Assembly: GCA_009746045.1 (NCBI GenBank)
Contig: RPFO01000041.1
Location: 6,323,323 to 6,387,322 of the forward strand
Origin: Mesostigma viride
Lineage: Eukaryota; Streptophyta; Mesostigmatophyceae; Mesostigmatales; Mesostigmataceae
Reading direction: 5' to 3'
DNA: 64,000 nucleotides
In this document: positions 1-9,104 of the stretch, piece after piece
Layout: the number at the start of each line of letters is the position of its first letter
Position numbering within the stretch: position 1 is the first letter of the stretch
Program-made: the position numbers and the translations under genes
The notes under the pieces: model-generated
What the model was told of the DNA's origin: nothing
Databases searched by the model: none
What the model saw: the letters and a program-made list of their open reading frames with translations, nothing else

Positions 1-10
1 GAGACCTGTC

Positions 11-598
11 TTGCATGCCACGTGGGGTGAAGTAATCCCAGCAGGCCTGCAGGCAGGTGTATATCCCCCAGAGGTGATAGCACTGTACAACACTGCACGT
101 GCACAAACCTCAGCAAAACTGGCAGAAAAAGATAAAACCCATTCCAGGCCAGTATTCCAAAAAGGTGATCAAGTTCTCTATTACAAGGAAAACAGCTTTG
201 GTAAGGTTGGAACTTGGCTAGGTCCAGTTACCATCCGTGGATTTACCAAAAACAGCAAGACCGTGGAGGTCAAGCACAATATCAATGGGAAGCGTCACAG
301 GGTGAGCTGTCATAGAATTAAGAAGTATTATTCTCCCATGGCAGACGTGCCTGGGGAAGAGTCTTTAAGCATGGACTCACTACTTCTATCTGGCAACTCC
401 AGCATGCCCAGCAGTAGCTCTGAGCCACCAATTACTGCTGTTGACAGCACCACAGCACCCTCTGTGAACCCTTCCACCCTCAGTGAAGCCAGGCCCACTT
501 CACAACCTGGGGATTGCTTAACCAGGCACGAGGTAGCTGGGTTGGAAGCATTAGCTCAGCCCCAAGGCACGAAATTGTCTGCCAACCTCCCGCTCTGA
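11..598 (+). pseudogene. Integrase C-terminal region of element A
   Basis: A partial, 195-codon frame continues an integrase whose catalytic core lies off the left edge. Around residues 45-105 it has the post-catalytic module also seen in elements B, C and D: a run like VFQKGDQVLYYKE, then KVGTWLGP and a stretch ending RVSCHRIKKYY. The equivalent in C reads VGQQVVVWKEPSFPGKRG. A Ser/Thr/Pro-rich linker follows. The frame stops at 596-598, whereas in C integrase and protease share one frame, so a one-base indel near 560-598 is likely. Assignment to integrase is by comparison with the window's own paralogues. Confidence 0.7.
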
Positions 599-2159
599 GG
601 TCAAATTGGCAGTCGCCTTGCAAGCATTACACAGGTCACATAAGCAACAAGCTGCTGTGGCCGCAGGGTTGGCAAAAGTCTCAGCTGTGTGCACTAGTCA
701 GGACCCCTGGACCCTGGCAATAGACACTCAGGCACAGGTCAGTGTGATCAGTGCACAAGCCATCCCTGGTCTTGAGATTGCACCTTCATTTTGGGCACGG
801 GTGCAGGATTTCTCAGGCCAAAGCTCACTGGATGTAGTGGGACAAGTGATGCTCCCTATACTTGGTATTCAGACACCCTTCCAGGTGGTGGAGGGGTACT
901 CTGGTAACACCTTGTTGGGGGAACCTTTTGTATCCTATCCTGGGGTGCTTATCTCAGCTAATGAGCTCAGTGTCACAGGGGTGGGTGCAGTTCCTCTGGA
1001 CCACTTTAAAATCCCTCTCTCCAGTATTGTCCCTGGTATGGATGCTGTCATCAAGGCAGTCAACACTCAGTATGCACCAGGGGAGATCCCTGATCTGGAC
1101 AAGTTAGTGCACAGCCAGTTCCTCCATCCCTCAGCCTTTGGGCTGGGTAAGTGGGACATAGCCATGCACTCACCCCACCAAATCTCCCACGTCATACAAG
1201 AATGCAAAACACAAAAAGGGTTTACCAAGTGGCTGATGGCCATTGTCCACCAAGCCAGGCAGGAATGGGTCCTGCCCAACCCCAAAAACCCTCAATACAA
1301 ACCGCCTGTCACCCCTTCATGGGACGTGCCAGAGGGAGCCAAAAAGCTCAGATTAAAATTTGTTCTCAAACAAAAACCACAAAAAGTGGGCTCCCCAATC
1401 TTCCATGCCAGACCATGTGTCACAGAATTAAAGGGGACATCCACACTGCCAAAAGGGGAAACATACACACCTGGGCTGCAACAAACCTCACTCAGGATCA
1501 TGCTCTCCCTATTCCTCCACAACCTCAATGCAGGCCAAGACTATGTCTGCAAAGCCACTGATATTAAAAGGGCCTTCCTCAGGGGGGACCCAGAAAAGGC
1601 TGAATCTGTGTGGAAAGGGAAGGTGTACGTGGTAGACACCCCAGCTGTGTGGAAACCTTACATTGATGAGCCCCACCTTATCATCAACATTGGGGTGGAA
1701 GGGCTTGTCAGTGCCCCAAAAATTTTCAGAGACTCAGCAGAGGAAGTATTCAAAAAGCTCAAGGCCACGTATGATGACCTGGACCCATGCTTTTTTGTTG
1801 TACCCACCCCCTCTGGACTGCTGTTCTTTGTGTGGCATGGAGATGACCAACTCATTTGTGGGCCTAGAGCTGAGGTGGAAACCTTTATTCAGCAGGTCCA
1901 GGAATCATATGAGATTGGCAAACAGGTGGAATTGAGCACAACCCCCATCCAGTTCTGTGGCATCATGTTGCAGCTGCACAGGCAGCCAGATCAATGGGTC
2001 TGCTCTCTCTCCCTCCTGCAGAATATATCAAGATTGTCTAGATCTGCTGCATCACACCTGCCTCCCCTTACACATGTGTGCCACTGTTCAGGGCAAACTG
2101 GGGTGGTGGTCAGCCATCTGTGGGGCTCCCTTAGCTGTCATCAGCAGGGTCACCCATGA
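597..2159 (+). pseudogene. Retropepsin-like domain plus reverse transcriptase of element A
   Basis: The open frame begins at about 597 without a clear ATG. The retropepsin-like domain covers residues 35-135 from codon 606: AIDTQAQVSVI (Asp codon near 723) in place of a DTGA site, then DFSGQSS, a GQVMLPILGI strand and a flap/second-half stretch NTLLGEPF. Copia-type RT follows, with TDIKRAFLRGD (first catalytic Asp), TYTPGL, VEGLVSAP and the catalytic box WHGDDQLI at about 1833-1853, where Copia usually has YVDD. Near 1990 the coding frame shifts, and the RT end continues in the frame of the next entry. The order PR after INT matches B, C and D. Confidence 0.8.
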
Positions 2160-2763
2160 TGTTCTAGTCAAATCAAATGCAGTCACATCAGGAAGTTGAT
2201 CCATGACTGCCCCCCCTCATCCTCCATGGCCTGAATCTGATGGAAGACATCCACATCACAGTGTCATGGACAGCTCCATGGAGAGCAGAACAATCAATCA
2301 GATGGGGGCACGGGAATCAGGGCTGTTTTTTCTCACCAACAGGTCAGATTACATGTCCCTCACTTCCTGGTACAGCAGGCTACACCGCAGAAAACCTGGC
2401 AGCAGCAACTCAGCTGAATGTCGTGCTGTGGTGTCTGCTGCATTGCATGCTCGTTCCCTGCAGCACATGCTCACCTGGCTACAAACCCAGGCAGGCAGCA
2501 CATGCAATGTCATCTCACATCTCTATACTGACAGCCAATCTGTGATCAGTTTTCTAACCAAGAAATCTGTCTCTGCTGCTGTCCACACTGACCTGGATTG
2601 GGTGATCCTCAAACAGGAGGCCACCTATTTTTCCAGCTGGACTCATGTGGATGATGAGGACAACCCAGCAGACGCTCTCACGAAGCTGCGGGATGCTGCT
2701 GGCCAACAGTACCAGCTCCTCTTTCAGAACATGAACCCCTATGATATCAGAGTCAGTGTTTGA
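1990..2763 (+). pseudogene. RT thumb/connection and RNase H of element A
   Basis: This frame contains the RT-RNase H connection (KLGWWSAICGAPLAVISR, parallel to MLAWLASICAPDLLVLSR in D), a TGA at 2197-2199, and then the RNase H domain. RNase H residues are visible: VMDSSME (first Asp), SAECRAV (Glu), LYTDSQS (Asp) and DDEDNPADALTKL (last Asp). The pol end DIRVSV matches QVGLSV at the end of C. RNase H would degrade the RNA strand during reverse transcription, but the frameshift and stop make this copy non-functional. Confidence 0.8.
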
Positions 2764-3096
2764 ATAAATGACTGGCCATAGCACAGTACACAACCACCAC
2801 ACCCCCTTACCACAGCGATAGCTGCTGGGCGCCATAAAATTCAACACATTCGTTGTGGGGTGTGAGTGCTGGCTAGGTCAGATTTGTATCCATTTGCAGC
2901 TTGAGGACACAAGCTTTGTATCCATTTACTTAATGTGTGCTTCAGTAACTGGCCAAACCAGCCAGCTGTGTACACCTTATTTAATGTGCAATATAACACC
3001 TGGCCAGAACAGCCAGCTGTAACCAACCTGGCTCAACCAGCCATGTCTCTTTTGTACCCCTAATCAACTTAAAAACAATAACAATAATGTTGGGGG
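2764..3096 (+). other. 3' untranslated region of element A with polypurine tract
   Basis: Non-coding stretch between the pol stop and the 3' LTR. GGCCAAACCAGCCAGCTG-like units recur between about 2940 and 3040. The last bases before the LTR, GTTGGGGG (3089-3096), are the likely plus-strand primer site. Confidence 0.55.
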
Positions 3097-3477
3097 TGCA
3101 GACCTGCATTAAGAAATAAATAATAAAACAATACTGGAGTTAGTCTCCATGCTTTGCTGTAGACTAAGTCTCAAAGGCATTGTGAATACAACGTATGAAT
3201 AAGCCTTGTAAACCTACGTTGGTATGTGAATATAAATACCACGTGGGCTATGCAGATAGGAATGCTAGTCGAGTCGCATACGTTTCCCTAGATAGGTACT
3301 TTGGGTACTGAGGTACGTGACAGATGTCAGTACCCAGTATACGTAGTGTCCTGTCATTGGACGGTACTAGAGTATCCTAGATAGGGACCGTACTGCAGCG
3401 TGCATTGATTTGTGATCGCACGATGCAGTGACTAGACTGCTACCTGTCATCGTGTGGCCTCGGGCCAACGGTCTGCA
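3097..3477 (+). repeat. 3' LTR of element A
   Basis: 381 bp bounded by perfect 8-bp inverted termini, TGCAGACC at 3097 and GGTCTGCA ending at 3477, with canonical TG...CA ends. It follows the G-rich tract directly and precedes the resumed gag of F. No second LTR copy is in the window, so the call rests on termini and position. Confidence 0.75.
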
Positions 3478-3485
3478 CCCAACGG

Positions 3486-4037
3486 TCACTGGCGGCGCAG
3501 CCGGTGAGAGGAACGTTGATAAAGGGTAAACCTATTTTCTAATGAACCAAGCAATTCATTGCTCCAAGCCTTCAGTGTTCTCAAGCAATATATCCCACCG
3601 CATTCTAACTGTGAGTGCTCCTTTCTCGCTTGGTTCCGTCGCGTTGCCTTGTTCTTGCGTTCTTGCTTCAGCTCCGGATGCTTCTCCCAGCACTGGGTGT
3701 CCACGTGCCCGGCCTTCTTGCAGTAATTGCACCGCCTCTTTCCTCCACTTTTCTTCGTAGTAGTGTGGAAAACCTGGCCGTTAGGGGAGCCCTCCTTCTT
3801 TGCTTGAGCAGAACGTCTTCCGTGCAGTAGCTCCTCCGCCTCCAGCAGCGCAGTCTTGACCTCCTTTAGCGAATCCTCCTCTCCAGTTAGGACCTTGACC
3901 AGGTCACAATAGGCCGATGCTAAGGCCTTCAACACAGCCTTGATTTCTTCCCATTTCCTCAGAGACCGCCCATCAAACGTTGTTATGGACTTGCTTGTTG
4001 CCCGGAATTGCTTGTAGCACGCTTCCTTGGTAGCCAT
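3486..4037 (-). pseudogene. Gag fragment of Copia element F with CCHC zinc knuckle
   Basis: The frame opens at ATG 4037 (MATKEACYKQF). The product is much shorter than E's gag: the capsid middle is missing, and the sequence passes from about 50 residues of N-terminal capsid directly to ALLEAEELLHGRR, matching ALMEAEDLLKGGR in E. The zinc knuckle CNYCKKAGHVDTQC (CX2CX4HX4C) follows, as in E's CSHCGLSNHKDKDC. It then runs into unrelated residues where A is inserted. Gag would form the particle and bind element RNA. Internal deletion and insertion make it a relic. Confidence 0.75.
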
Positions 4038-4108
4038 GGTGTCTTCAGTCGCCAATGGAACTGGATGTCTCTGGGTTCACAGTGGTCTTCTTGTTCCTCA
4101 GTAACAAA

Positions 4109-4120
4109 CCTCCGATACCA
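4109..4120 (-). promoter_or_regulatory. tRNA-iMet primer-binding site of element F
   Basis: On the minus strand, TGGTATCGGAGG lies immediately after the LTR end. It is the usual Copia primer site, complementary to the 3' end of initiator methionine tRNA. An identical site precedes gag in element E (47235-47246). Confidence 0.8.
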
Positions 4121-4939
4121 TGTTGGAAAGGGGAGAGGAAGCTAATGGGTTTTACACAATGCCTTGTGCTTGGCCTTGCTACCCACACACCTTGCAGGTG
4201 CTGAAAGAAAGAGAGGTTGAAGACAATTTACGTGGAAGAATAAATGGTTTTATTATAATATAATAGTTGGAGAAGAGCTTGAATGGAGGTTGAATGGAGG
4301 TTGAATGGAGGTACCTGCCCTTAGGGGGCAGTTTCCTTTTATACCTTTTAGGCTAGGAAGGATGACATCAGCAATGACATCATCACAGAAGCTTGTAGAA
4401 ACATCCTAGCATATTCCTAGCATATTCCCAGCATATTCTCAGTATATTCCAGGAATATTCCTGGCATATTCTTAGAACATTCCTAGAACATTCTAGACAT
4501 GATCCAATGAGCTGGCATAATAGCTAGATGCCAAGTGTCTACATAATAATGTGCCACATAACATAATTAATAAAGTGACACATGTCTTCTCCTTGGAGTG
4601 ACAAGTGCCATACAATGAGTCTACCCACTTGTCATCATGTAAGTCATAACATGTGTCATCATGAGCTGCCAACACTTGTCAGCTCATGGACCAAACACTT
4701 GTCCAATAGGCCATAGCACCACTTGTCAATCAAATACGTGATGCCACTAGGCTGACTCAGGGTACAAGTCATCCATGTCCAAGTATAGGACTATGGCACA
4801 TGAATATTGATCAGCTCATTGAGCCTGTTCCATCTAGCTCATCATAGCTATCAAATTCCCAGTCCATATGGAATAAATCCAACAAGAAACAAATCAGGCT
4901 GGGATATATTGTGGCCAGGTGGATATAATATCCCTAACA
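4121..4939 (-). repeat. 5' LTR of element F
   Basis: TG...CA-bounded 819-bp segment adjacent to the primer-binding site. It contains a degenerate tandem array of AGCATATTCC-like 10-11-mers at about 4395-4500. The outer end at 4939 is set by the terminal TAACA and by where G's gag homology begins, so it could be off by a few bases. Confidence 0.65.
4395..4500. repeat. Short AT-rich tandem repeat in LTR F
   Basis: Ten or so imperfect units of the form (A/C)(T/A)AGCATATTCC / GAACATTCCT in a row inside the F LTR. Direct reading only; no function assigned. Confidence 0.5.
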
Positions 4940-5566
4940 CACATGACGCTGGATGGAGCCACGTGTCGCCTTGTCCAGCCCAGAAACCTTGAGCCAGTTT
5001 GTCAGGGCTATGTTGTCAGCAACATTAAAGCCGTGAGCCCTGCCCTCCTCAACCATTTTACAATAGTTAAGGAAGTTCTGGATCAGGTCTCCCTTCACCT
5101 CCCACCCCTGGTATTTATCCTGCCAATGGATCCCCACTTTCTTCCTGTGATCCTCTAGCAGCTCCTTTAACTCTGCCACGTAGCTTGACCAGGCCTTGTT
5201 GGCCTTTTTGCATTCTCTAGTGAGGTCCTTGATCTGATCTGAACACTTGCCAAAAGTCTGGCTACCTATCCAGATCTGGTAATAGTTTGTACCACCGTAC
5301 AAACTTGGAAACCCCTCTAGCCCCTCCACAAACTCCTCAGCCTGCTTGGGCTTTGAGTCTGACGTGACAGGTTGCAGTTGATTCACAATAAGCAAACCCT
5401 GGGTGGTAAGGTCATAGCCATGAACAGCTTGTGTATTATTAGGGTTGTGATGAACATTGGTAATTTCCCCGGTGACACCCACGTCATCTACGTGAGCTGT
5501 CCCACTACCAGCACCACCATTATTCCCGCTAGCTGGGGCATCTTTGCTACGGCGCCCGTCTGCCAT
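4940..5566 (-). pseudogene. Gag (capsid) domain of element G, truncated by F
   Basis: Starts at ATG 5566 (MADGRRSKD). It has a Gly/Asn-rich leader and then a helical capsid-like domain. Motifs shared with D's gag: W-x-V-KG-x-L, KMVEEGRAHGFNVAD (D: GAKHGFNLTD) and NWLKVSGLD (D: FLDRMGLSVD). The frame ends at the F LTR junction, so the C-terminal zinc-knuckle part is missing here. Capsid identity is inferred from position and similarity to D, where a CCHC knuckle follows. Confidence 0.65.
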
Positions 5567-6141
5567 TATGCTCACAAGCTATCCAAAAAACACCTCAGCA
5601 AAGCAGCAAATGAAGGTATGTACACAACTGTCTCAAGTGCCGCCTGCGCCGGTGTCGCCGCCGCCCCCGCGAATCGCCGCTGAAAAATCGACAAAAATGC
5701 CGACTTGTACGTGAAAACGGGCCGATTTATTCAGTAATCGAGGCCGCGAAAATCACAGTACTGGTAGGAGTACTCTGGATCCTCCATATCCGGCGTGTGT
5801 GCCGGACCCGCGCCCGTATGAATCAACACCGGAGTGTTTGCTGCGTTTTGCGTCGGCTCGAAAATTGCGATTCGCCGACGCGCGACGAGGCGCAAAGGAT
5901 GAGTAACGATTGAGAGCAACTCCCAACCTGATGGAATCCACTCGCGCAATGCTGCGAGAAAGGCGACAAGGTTGATGAGCACCTGTCGCTCCCGACTGCG
6001 CACACCGCGTGTAAGCAGCGACAGCAAGGCGAGGTCTTGAAATAAATTTGTCGTAACCACCGGCGCGCCCCCCGTGCGTGTCGATGCCCAGTTTTGCAAA
6101 TTTCTCTGGTAGCCGGTCAGCGAGGAAATGGCGTTGTCGAT

Positions 6142-6347
6142 AGTTACGTTAAATAGTGACGGAACCTTTTGCCGCCTGAGGCAAATCGGTCCGTAACACT
6201 ATTTTGCCCGGAATAACCACTTCCGAGCACCCAAGTTAATTCGGCCGAATTAACTTGGGTGCTCGGAAGTGGTTATTCCGGGCAAAATAGTGTTACGGAC
6301 CGATTTGCCTCAGGCGGCAAAAGGTTCCGTCACTATTTAACCTAACT
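6142..6347. repeat. Palindrome P1 (206 bp)
   Basis: Reads AGTTACGTTAAATAG inward from the left and its complement from the right, with centre TCGGCCGA at 6241-6248. The only mismatch seen between arms is at the sixth base from the end (C versus G). Confidence 0.9.
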
Positions 6348-6478
6348 AAAACCTGGCCTCGTGGAGGGGGACGAAGAGCCCGAGACATCCGCCTAGGCCG
6401 CTGAGCACGCACCACTAAATGCGCCGGAGCTGCCTCAGTGAGGATTCGAACCCCTGACCTCCAAGGTGCACAGGTTTT
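6348..6478 (-). repeat. Spacer S with tRNA-like B box
   Basis: Starts AAAACCTG and ends CAGGTTTT, so it has its own inverted ends. The minus strand carries GGTTCGAATCC, a match to the RNA polymerase III B box/tRNA T loop, flanked by a partly pairing T-stem. No complete tRNA can be folded from the surrounding bases by eye. Confidence 0.6.
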
Positions 6479-6684
6479 AGTTACGTTAAATAGTGACGGA
6501 ACCTTTTGCCGCCTGAGGCAAATCGGTCCGTAACACTATTTTGCCCGGAATAACCACTTCCGAGCACCCAAGTTAATTCGGCCGAATTAACTTGGGTGCT
6601 CGGAAGTGGTTATTCCGGGCAAAATAGTGTTACGGACCGATTTGCCTCAGGCGGCAAAAGGTTCCGTCACTATTTAACCTAACT
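6479..6684. repeat. Palindrome P2 (206 bp)
   Basis: Second copy of the 206-bp palindrome, lying at the symmetry centre of the whole block. Confidence 0.9.
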
Positions 6685-6816
6685 AAAACCTGTGCACCTT
6701 GGAGGTCAGGGGTTCGAATCCTCACTGAGGCAGCTCCGGCGCATTTAGTGGTGCGTGCTCAGCGGCCTAGGCGGATGTCTCGGGCTCTTCGTCCCCCCTC
6801 CACGAGGCCAGGTTTT
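6685..6816 (+). repeat. Spacer S' (inverse copy of S)
   Basis: Reverse complement of 6348-6478, differing by one extra C in a C-run near 6795. The B-box-like GGTTCGAATCC is on the plus strand here, near 6710. Confidence 0.85.
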
Positions 6817-7022
6817 AGTTAGGTTAAATAGTGACGGAACCTTTTGCCGCCTGAGGCAAATCGGTCCGTAACACTATTTTGCCCGGAATAACCACTTCCG
6901 AGCACCCAAGTTAATTCGGCCGAATTAACTTGGGTGCTCGGAAGTGGTTATTCCGGGCAAAATAGTGTTACGGACCGATTTGCCTCAGGCGGCAAAAGGT
7001 TCCGTCACTATTTAACCTAACT
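6817..7022. repeat. Palindrome P3 (206 bp)
   Basis: Third copy; here both outer ends read AGTTAGG/CCTAACT, so the palindrome is complete. The TCGAT duplication follows immediately. Confidence 0.9.
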
Positions 7023-7546
7023 TCGATCTCCTCGATAGCGGTGGTGACCTCAGTTACCGACCGCAAACCGCCACGGACCTGGACCGTGAATTGCGAAAGA
7101 ATGTTTCGAATGGTGTCCAGCGGCCCACGAATGGCCGGCACCAGTTGCGGCAGTTGGGGGTCCTCGGGAAAATCCCCGAGCAATGGGAGTGCTGCGCGCT
7201 GCCGACGATGGAGTTCGTCAAGCGAAATCGTGACCTCGTCAAGCAGTTGTTGCCACGATGGCGCAGCCGGCCTTGGCTCTCGCGGATGCGAAGCCGGTAC
7301 AGGGGTCACCCGCAGTATCGCAACAAGAATCGCAACTACGCAACTTTCCAGGAGGACCAAAAAACACTTTTGTTGCGATTCTTGCGAGGACCGATTTGGA
7401 CGAAAAGTTGCGAAACGGCAAACGCGTGGTATCGCAACTAAAGATACACCCCGACGTGAAGTATGTCACTCCTTGGCTGACCGGCGCGAAGAATCAACCG
7501 AACTGAAATGAGCGGCGTCAGAAAAATGCTATAGCCGCAGTCGCGC

Positions 7547-7927
7547 AATCGGGGTTCTCTGAACATAGTTTCTTTATAGTGATACGGAAGGGGAGCCGCT
7601 GATGCTAGGTGAAATAGAGCTGGGTGATGTGATCGTAATAAGGTTGATTAGGCTTCTAGTGTACGAGTATTACGGAAGATATGGCCTAATTGTTGCGGCC
7701 CATACCTTGACGGTGTGCTGAGTACCTTGACGACGGATTTTTGCGTCTAGGTTCTCCTAGCAGATCTGTGATTGCGGACGGGTTTGCAACAGGCAATATC
7801 TGAAGTAAAACTTGACGGCTAAAACTGTTTAGAGGCCGTTGCCGGATCTGGCCGTTGGTAGAGAGCCGTTGGCCTTGAAACACGATAAAAGCTTGCTCAC
7901 CTAGCTCATGGCGGTCTCTTTTGTTTT
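7547..7927 (+). repeat. Split direct repeat A1
   Basis: 381 bp starting AATCGGGG and ending TTTTGTTTT, repeated as A2 at 12390-12770 with no differences noticed by eye. It forms the left terminus of the element. Confidence 0.92.
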
Positions 7928-7998
7928 AACGAAGGCGGCGACAGGGGTCAGGGGCAGCGTAGCTGACGCCCAGAATTCCTTTCTGCAAAGCGGCTGGG

Positions 7999-9057
7999 AT
8001 GCCGAAGCCCGGGCGGAAGCCAGGTTCGACAGGTGCTGGGAAGCAATTACCGAAAGCTAATCCCGAGGTGCCGACAGCTACTAAACAGACGGGAAAGGGC
8101 CGACTAGGCTGGCCGACGCAGAAGAAAAGGCTCCATCAGGAGCTCTCCACTTGCTCGGGCCTGCCTGAAGTGTGCGCTGCCTTTGAGGCGGTCCTCGGGA
8201 CCGACTGGGTAACTACTGTCAGCCGGTGGTCTGCGGCCCAGCTGGAGTCCGTCGTTGGACTGCTGGTCGACCACGTGGACGGGCCTGAAATTCTGGCAGC
8301 AGCGGACCCAAACGAAGCGCTAGTGGCAGCCCTCCAAAGCGCCCGGGACTTGGCGGACTCGGACGAAGAGGAGATGCAGCCACCACGCCGGCCCACGAAA
8401 GGGGCGAAAAAGGGGACGAAAAAAGTCGGAAGCCCAGCCCCGAGCAAGGGAAAGGCCGCGGGGGATGTGAGGGAGCAGCTCTTGGAGCTGGCGGCTATTA
8501 TTGGCAAGCAGGGGCAGGCGGGCAAAGAAGAGGAGGAGGAGGAGGAGTCCGAGGAAGAGGATTTCCTGACGAAATTGAAGGATGCGCTGGCCGGGGCAGA
8601 TGGGGCTTCCAGGAAGCCGAAAAAGACCAAAGGGGTGACGCTGCCCACTCGAGCACAAGTGGTGAATTGGAGGGTGCAAGAGAGAGTGCTCCCCGAGGTG
8701 CTCGAGGATGCCAACGACAATGGAGGGGGGATAAAGAGTTGGATCATGGCTACTCGCCAAGGGGGGTGGAGGAACCAGGAAAGCAGGAAGGTGGTCATGA
8801 ACATCGCCCTGGCCATGGACACACTCTTCAAGGAGTTGGGGCCGGCAGCCGGGGAGTTGGCTGGGGTAGAGTATCTCATGAGGGTGGTGGCAGCCATGCT
8901 CCTAGTGGAGAGCCAGGGGTCAGGAGGGTGGAAGGTGGCTGGCCACCTCCTTGCTCTCAAGGAAGATGCCTCCTTGGTGAGCAACCCGGCCATGAAGATG
9001 GCCCTGCAAAGCGCCACGATGATGGAGAAGCTGGGCAAGGCCCAGCAAACCAAGTAA
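7999..9057 (+). CDS. Gag-like ORF1 of the PAT/Ngaro-like element
   Basis: Begins at ATG 7999, 72 bases after A1, and runs 352 codons. The first third is basic (KPGRKPGST, KKGTKKVGS). A long acidic stretch of Glu with Ser at about residues 175-192 follows, and the C-terminal half is helical. There is no CCHC knuckle. ORF1 proteins in this order are poorly conserved and are assumed to package the RNA; that role is inferred from position. The stop at 9055-9057 lies 47 bases before the likely ORF2 start. The long reverse-strand frame over the same bases is a codon-bias shadow. Confidence 0.75.
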   Translation: MPKPGRKPGSTGAGKQLPKANPEVPTATKQTGKGRLGWPTQKKRLHQELSTCSGLPEVCAAFEAVLGTDWVTTVSRWSAAQLESVVGLLVDHVDGPEILAAADPNEALVAALQSARDLADSDEEEMQPPRRPTKGAKKGTKKVGSPAPSKGKAAGDVREQLLELAAIIGKQGQAGKEEEEEEESEEEDFLTKLKDALAGADGASRKPKKTKGVTLPTRAQVVNWRVQERVLPEVLEDANDNGGGIKSWIMATRQGGWRNQESRKVVMNIALAMDTLFKELGPAAGELAGVEYLMRVVAAMLLVESQGSGGWKVAGHLLALKEDASLVSNPAMKMALQSATMMEKLGKAQQTK

Positions 9058-9104
9058 ACACCGAAAGGGTAAACCGCTCCCCCTTCCCACTGCCTCTTCC
9101 TACA

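Larger units (their letters stand above)
1..3477 (+). mobile_element. Copia-like LTR element A, 3' portion (INT-PR-RT-RH family)
   Basis: The 3' two thirds of an LTR retrotransposon enter from the left window edge. In order there is an integrase C-terminus, a retropepsin-like domain, RT, RNase H and a 3' LTR that starts right after a G-rich polypurine tract. The coding part lies in three frames with an in-frame stop at 2197-2199, so the copy is dead. It ends at 3477 and is inserted in the gag of element F, whose reading frame resumes immediately afterwards. Its 5' LTR and target duplication lie outside the window. It is related to elements B, C and D. Confidence 0.85.
3478..4939 (-). mobile_element. 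Copia element F (classical type), 5' end with LTR
   Basis: Minus-strand element: LTR 4121-4939, initiator-Met primer-binding site 4109-4120, then gag down to 3486, where element A interrupts it. The remainder lies left of A, outside the window. Inverted LTR termini are TGTTGG and ...CCTAACA. F lies in the gag of element G: G's reading frame stops at the LTR end, and 4940-4944 (CACAT) would be one copy of the target duplication. Confidence 0.75.
6142..7022. mobile_element. Hierarchical palindrome block P-S-P-S'-P with 5-bp target duplication
   Basis: Three copies of a 206-bp near-perfect palindrome (P1 6142-6347, P2 6479-6684, P3 6817-7022) are separated by a 131/132-bp segment S (6348-6478) and its inverse S' (6685-6816). 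The whole block is therefore itself a palindrome centred near 6582. TCGAT flanks it on both sides (6137-6141 and 7023-7027), which indicates a single insertion. No ORF of note lies inside. A foldback-type element is the nearest category; an assembly artefact is possible but would not produce the target duplication. Confidence 0.8.
5731..7360 (-). pseudogene. Accessory (ORF0-like) protein of element G, split by palindrome block
   Basis: Two minus-strand pieces, 7360-7023 and 6141-5731, lie either side of the 881-bp palindrome block. Counting one copy of the TCGAT duplication, both pieces fall in the same open frame across the junction (EEI joins DNAISSL). Together they give roughly 250 residues, mostly helical: PSWQQLLDEVTISLDELHR, then VTEVTTAIEEI, NLQNWAST and a Tyr-rich end. 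Layout resembles the ORF at 49218-48661 of element C. No known family recognised. The start is uncertain; the upstream codons stay open without an obvious ATG. Confidence 0.5.
4940..7546 (-). mobile_element. Copia-like element G, 5' portion (accessory ORF and gag)
   Basis: Minus-strand remnant holding an accessory ORF (7360 to 5731, split by the palindrome block) followed by a gag domain (5566 to 4940). The gag matches element D's gag and the accessory ORF resembles the helical ORF in the same place in C. It is interrupted on the left by F and abuts the PAT-like element on the right, which may have landed in its 5' LTR. No LTR pair can be seen. Confidence 0.55.

Noticed and set aside
5731-6099. 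A stand-alone 122-residue gene
   Set aside because: Its frame continues through the palindrome insertion into 7023-7360, so it is half of a split ORF.
6690-6740. A genuine tRNA gene in spacer S'
   Set aside because: Only the T arm is recognisable; no D arm, anticodon stem or paired acceptor can be found.
8136-9053. 305-codon reverse frame over the PAT-like ORF1
   Set aside because: Codon-bias shadow of a GC-rich gene; Ser/Pro/Ala-rich with no motif, while the plus frame sits correctly between A1 and ORF2.
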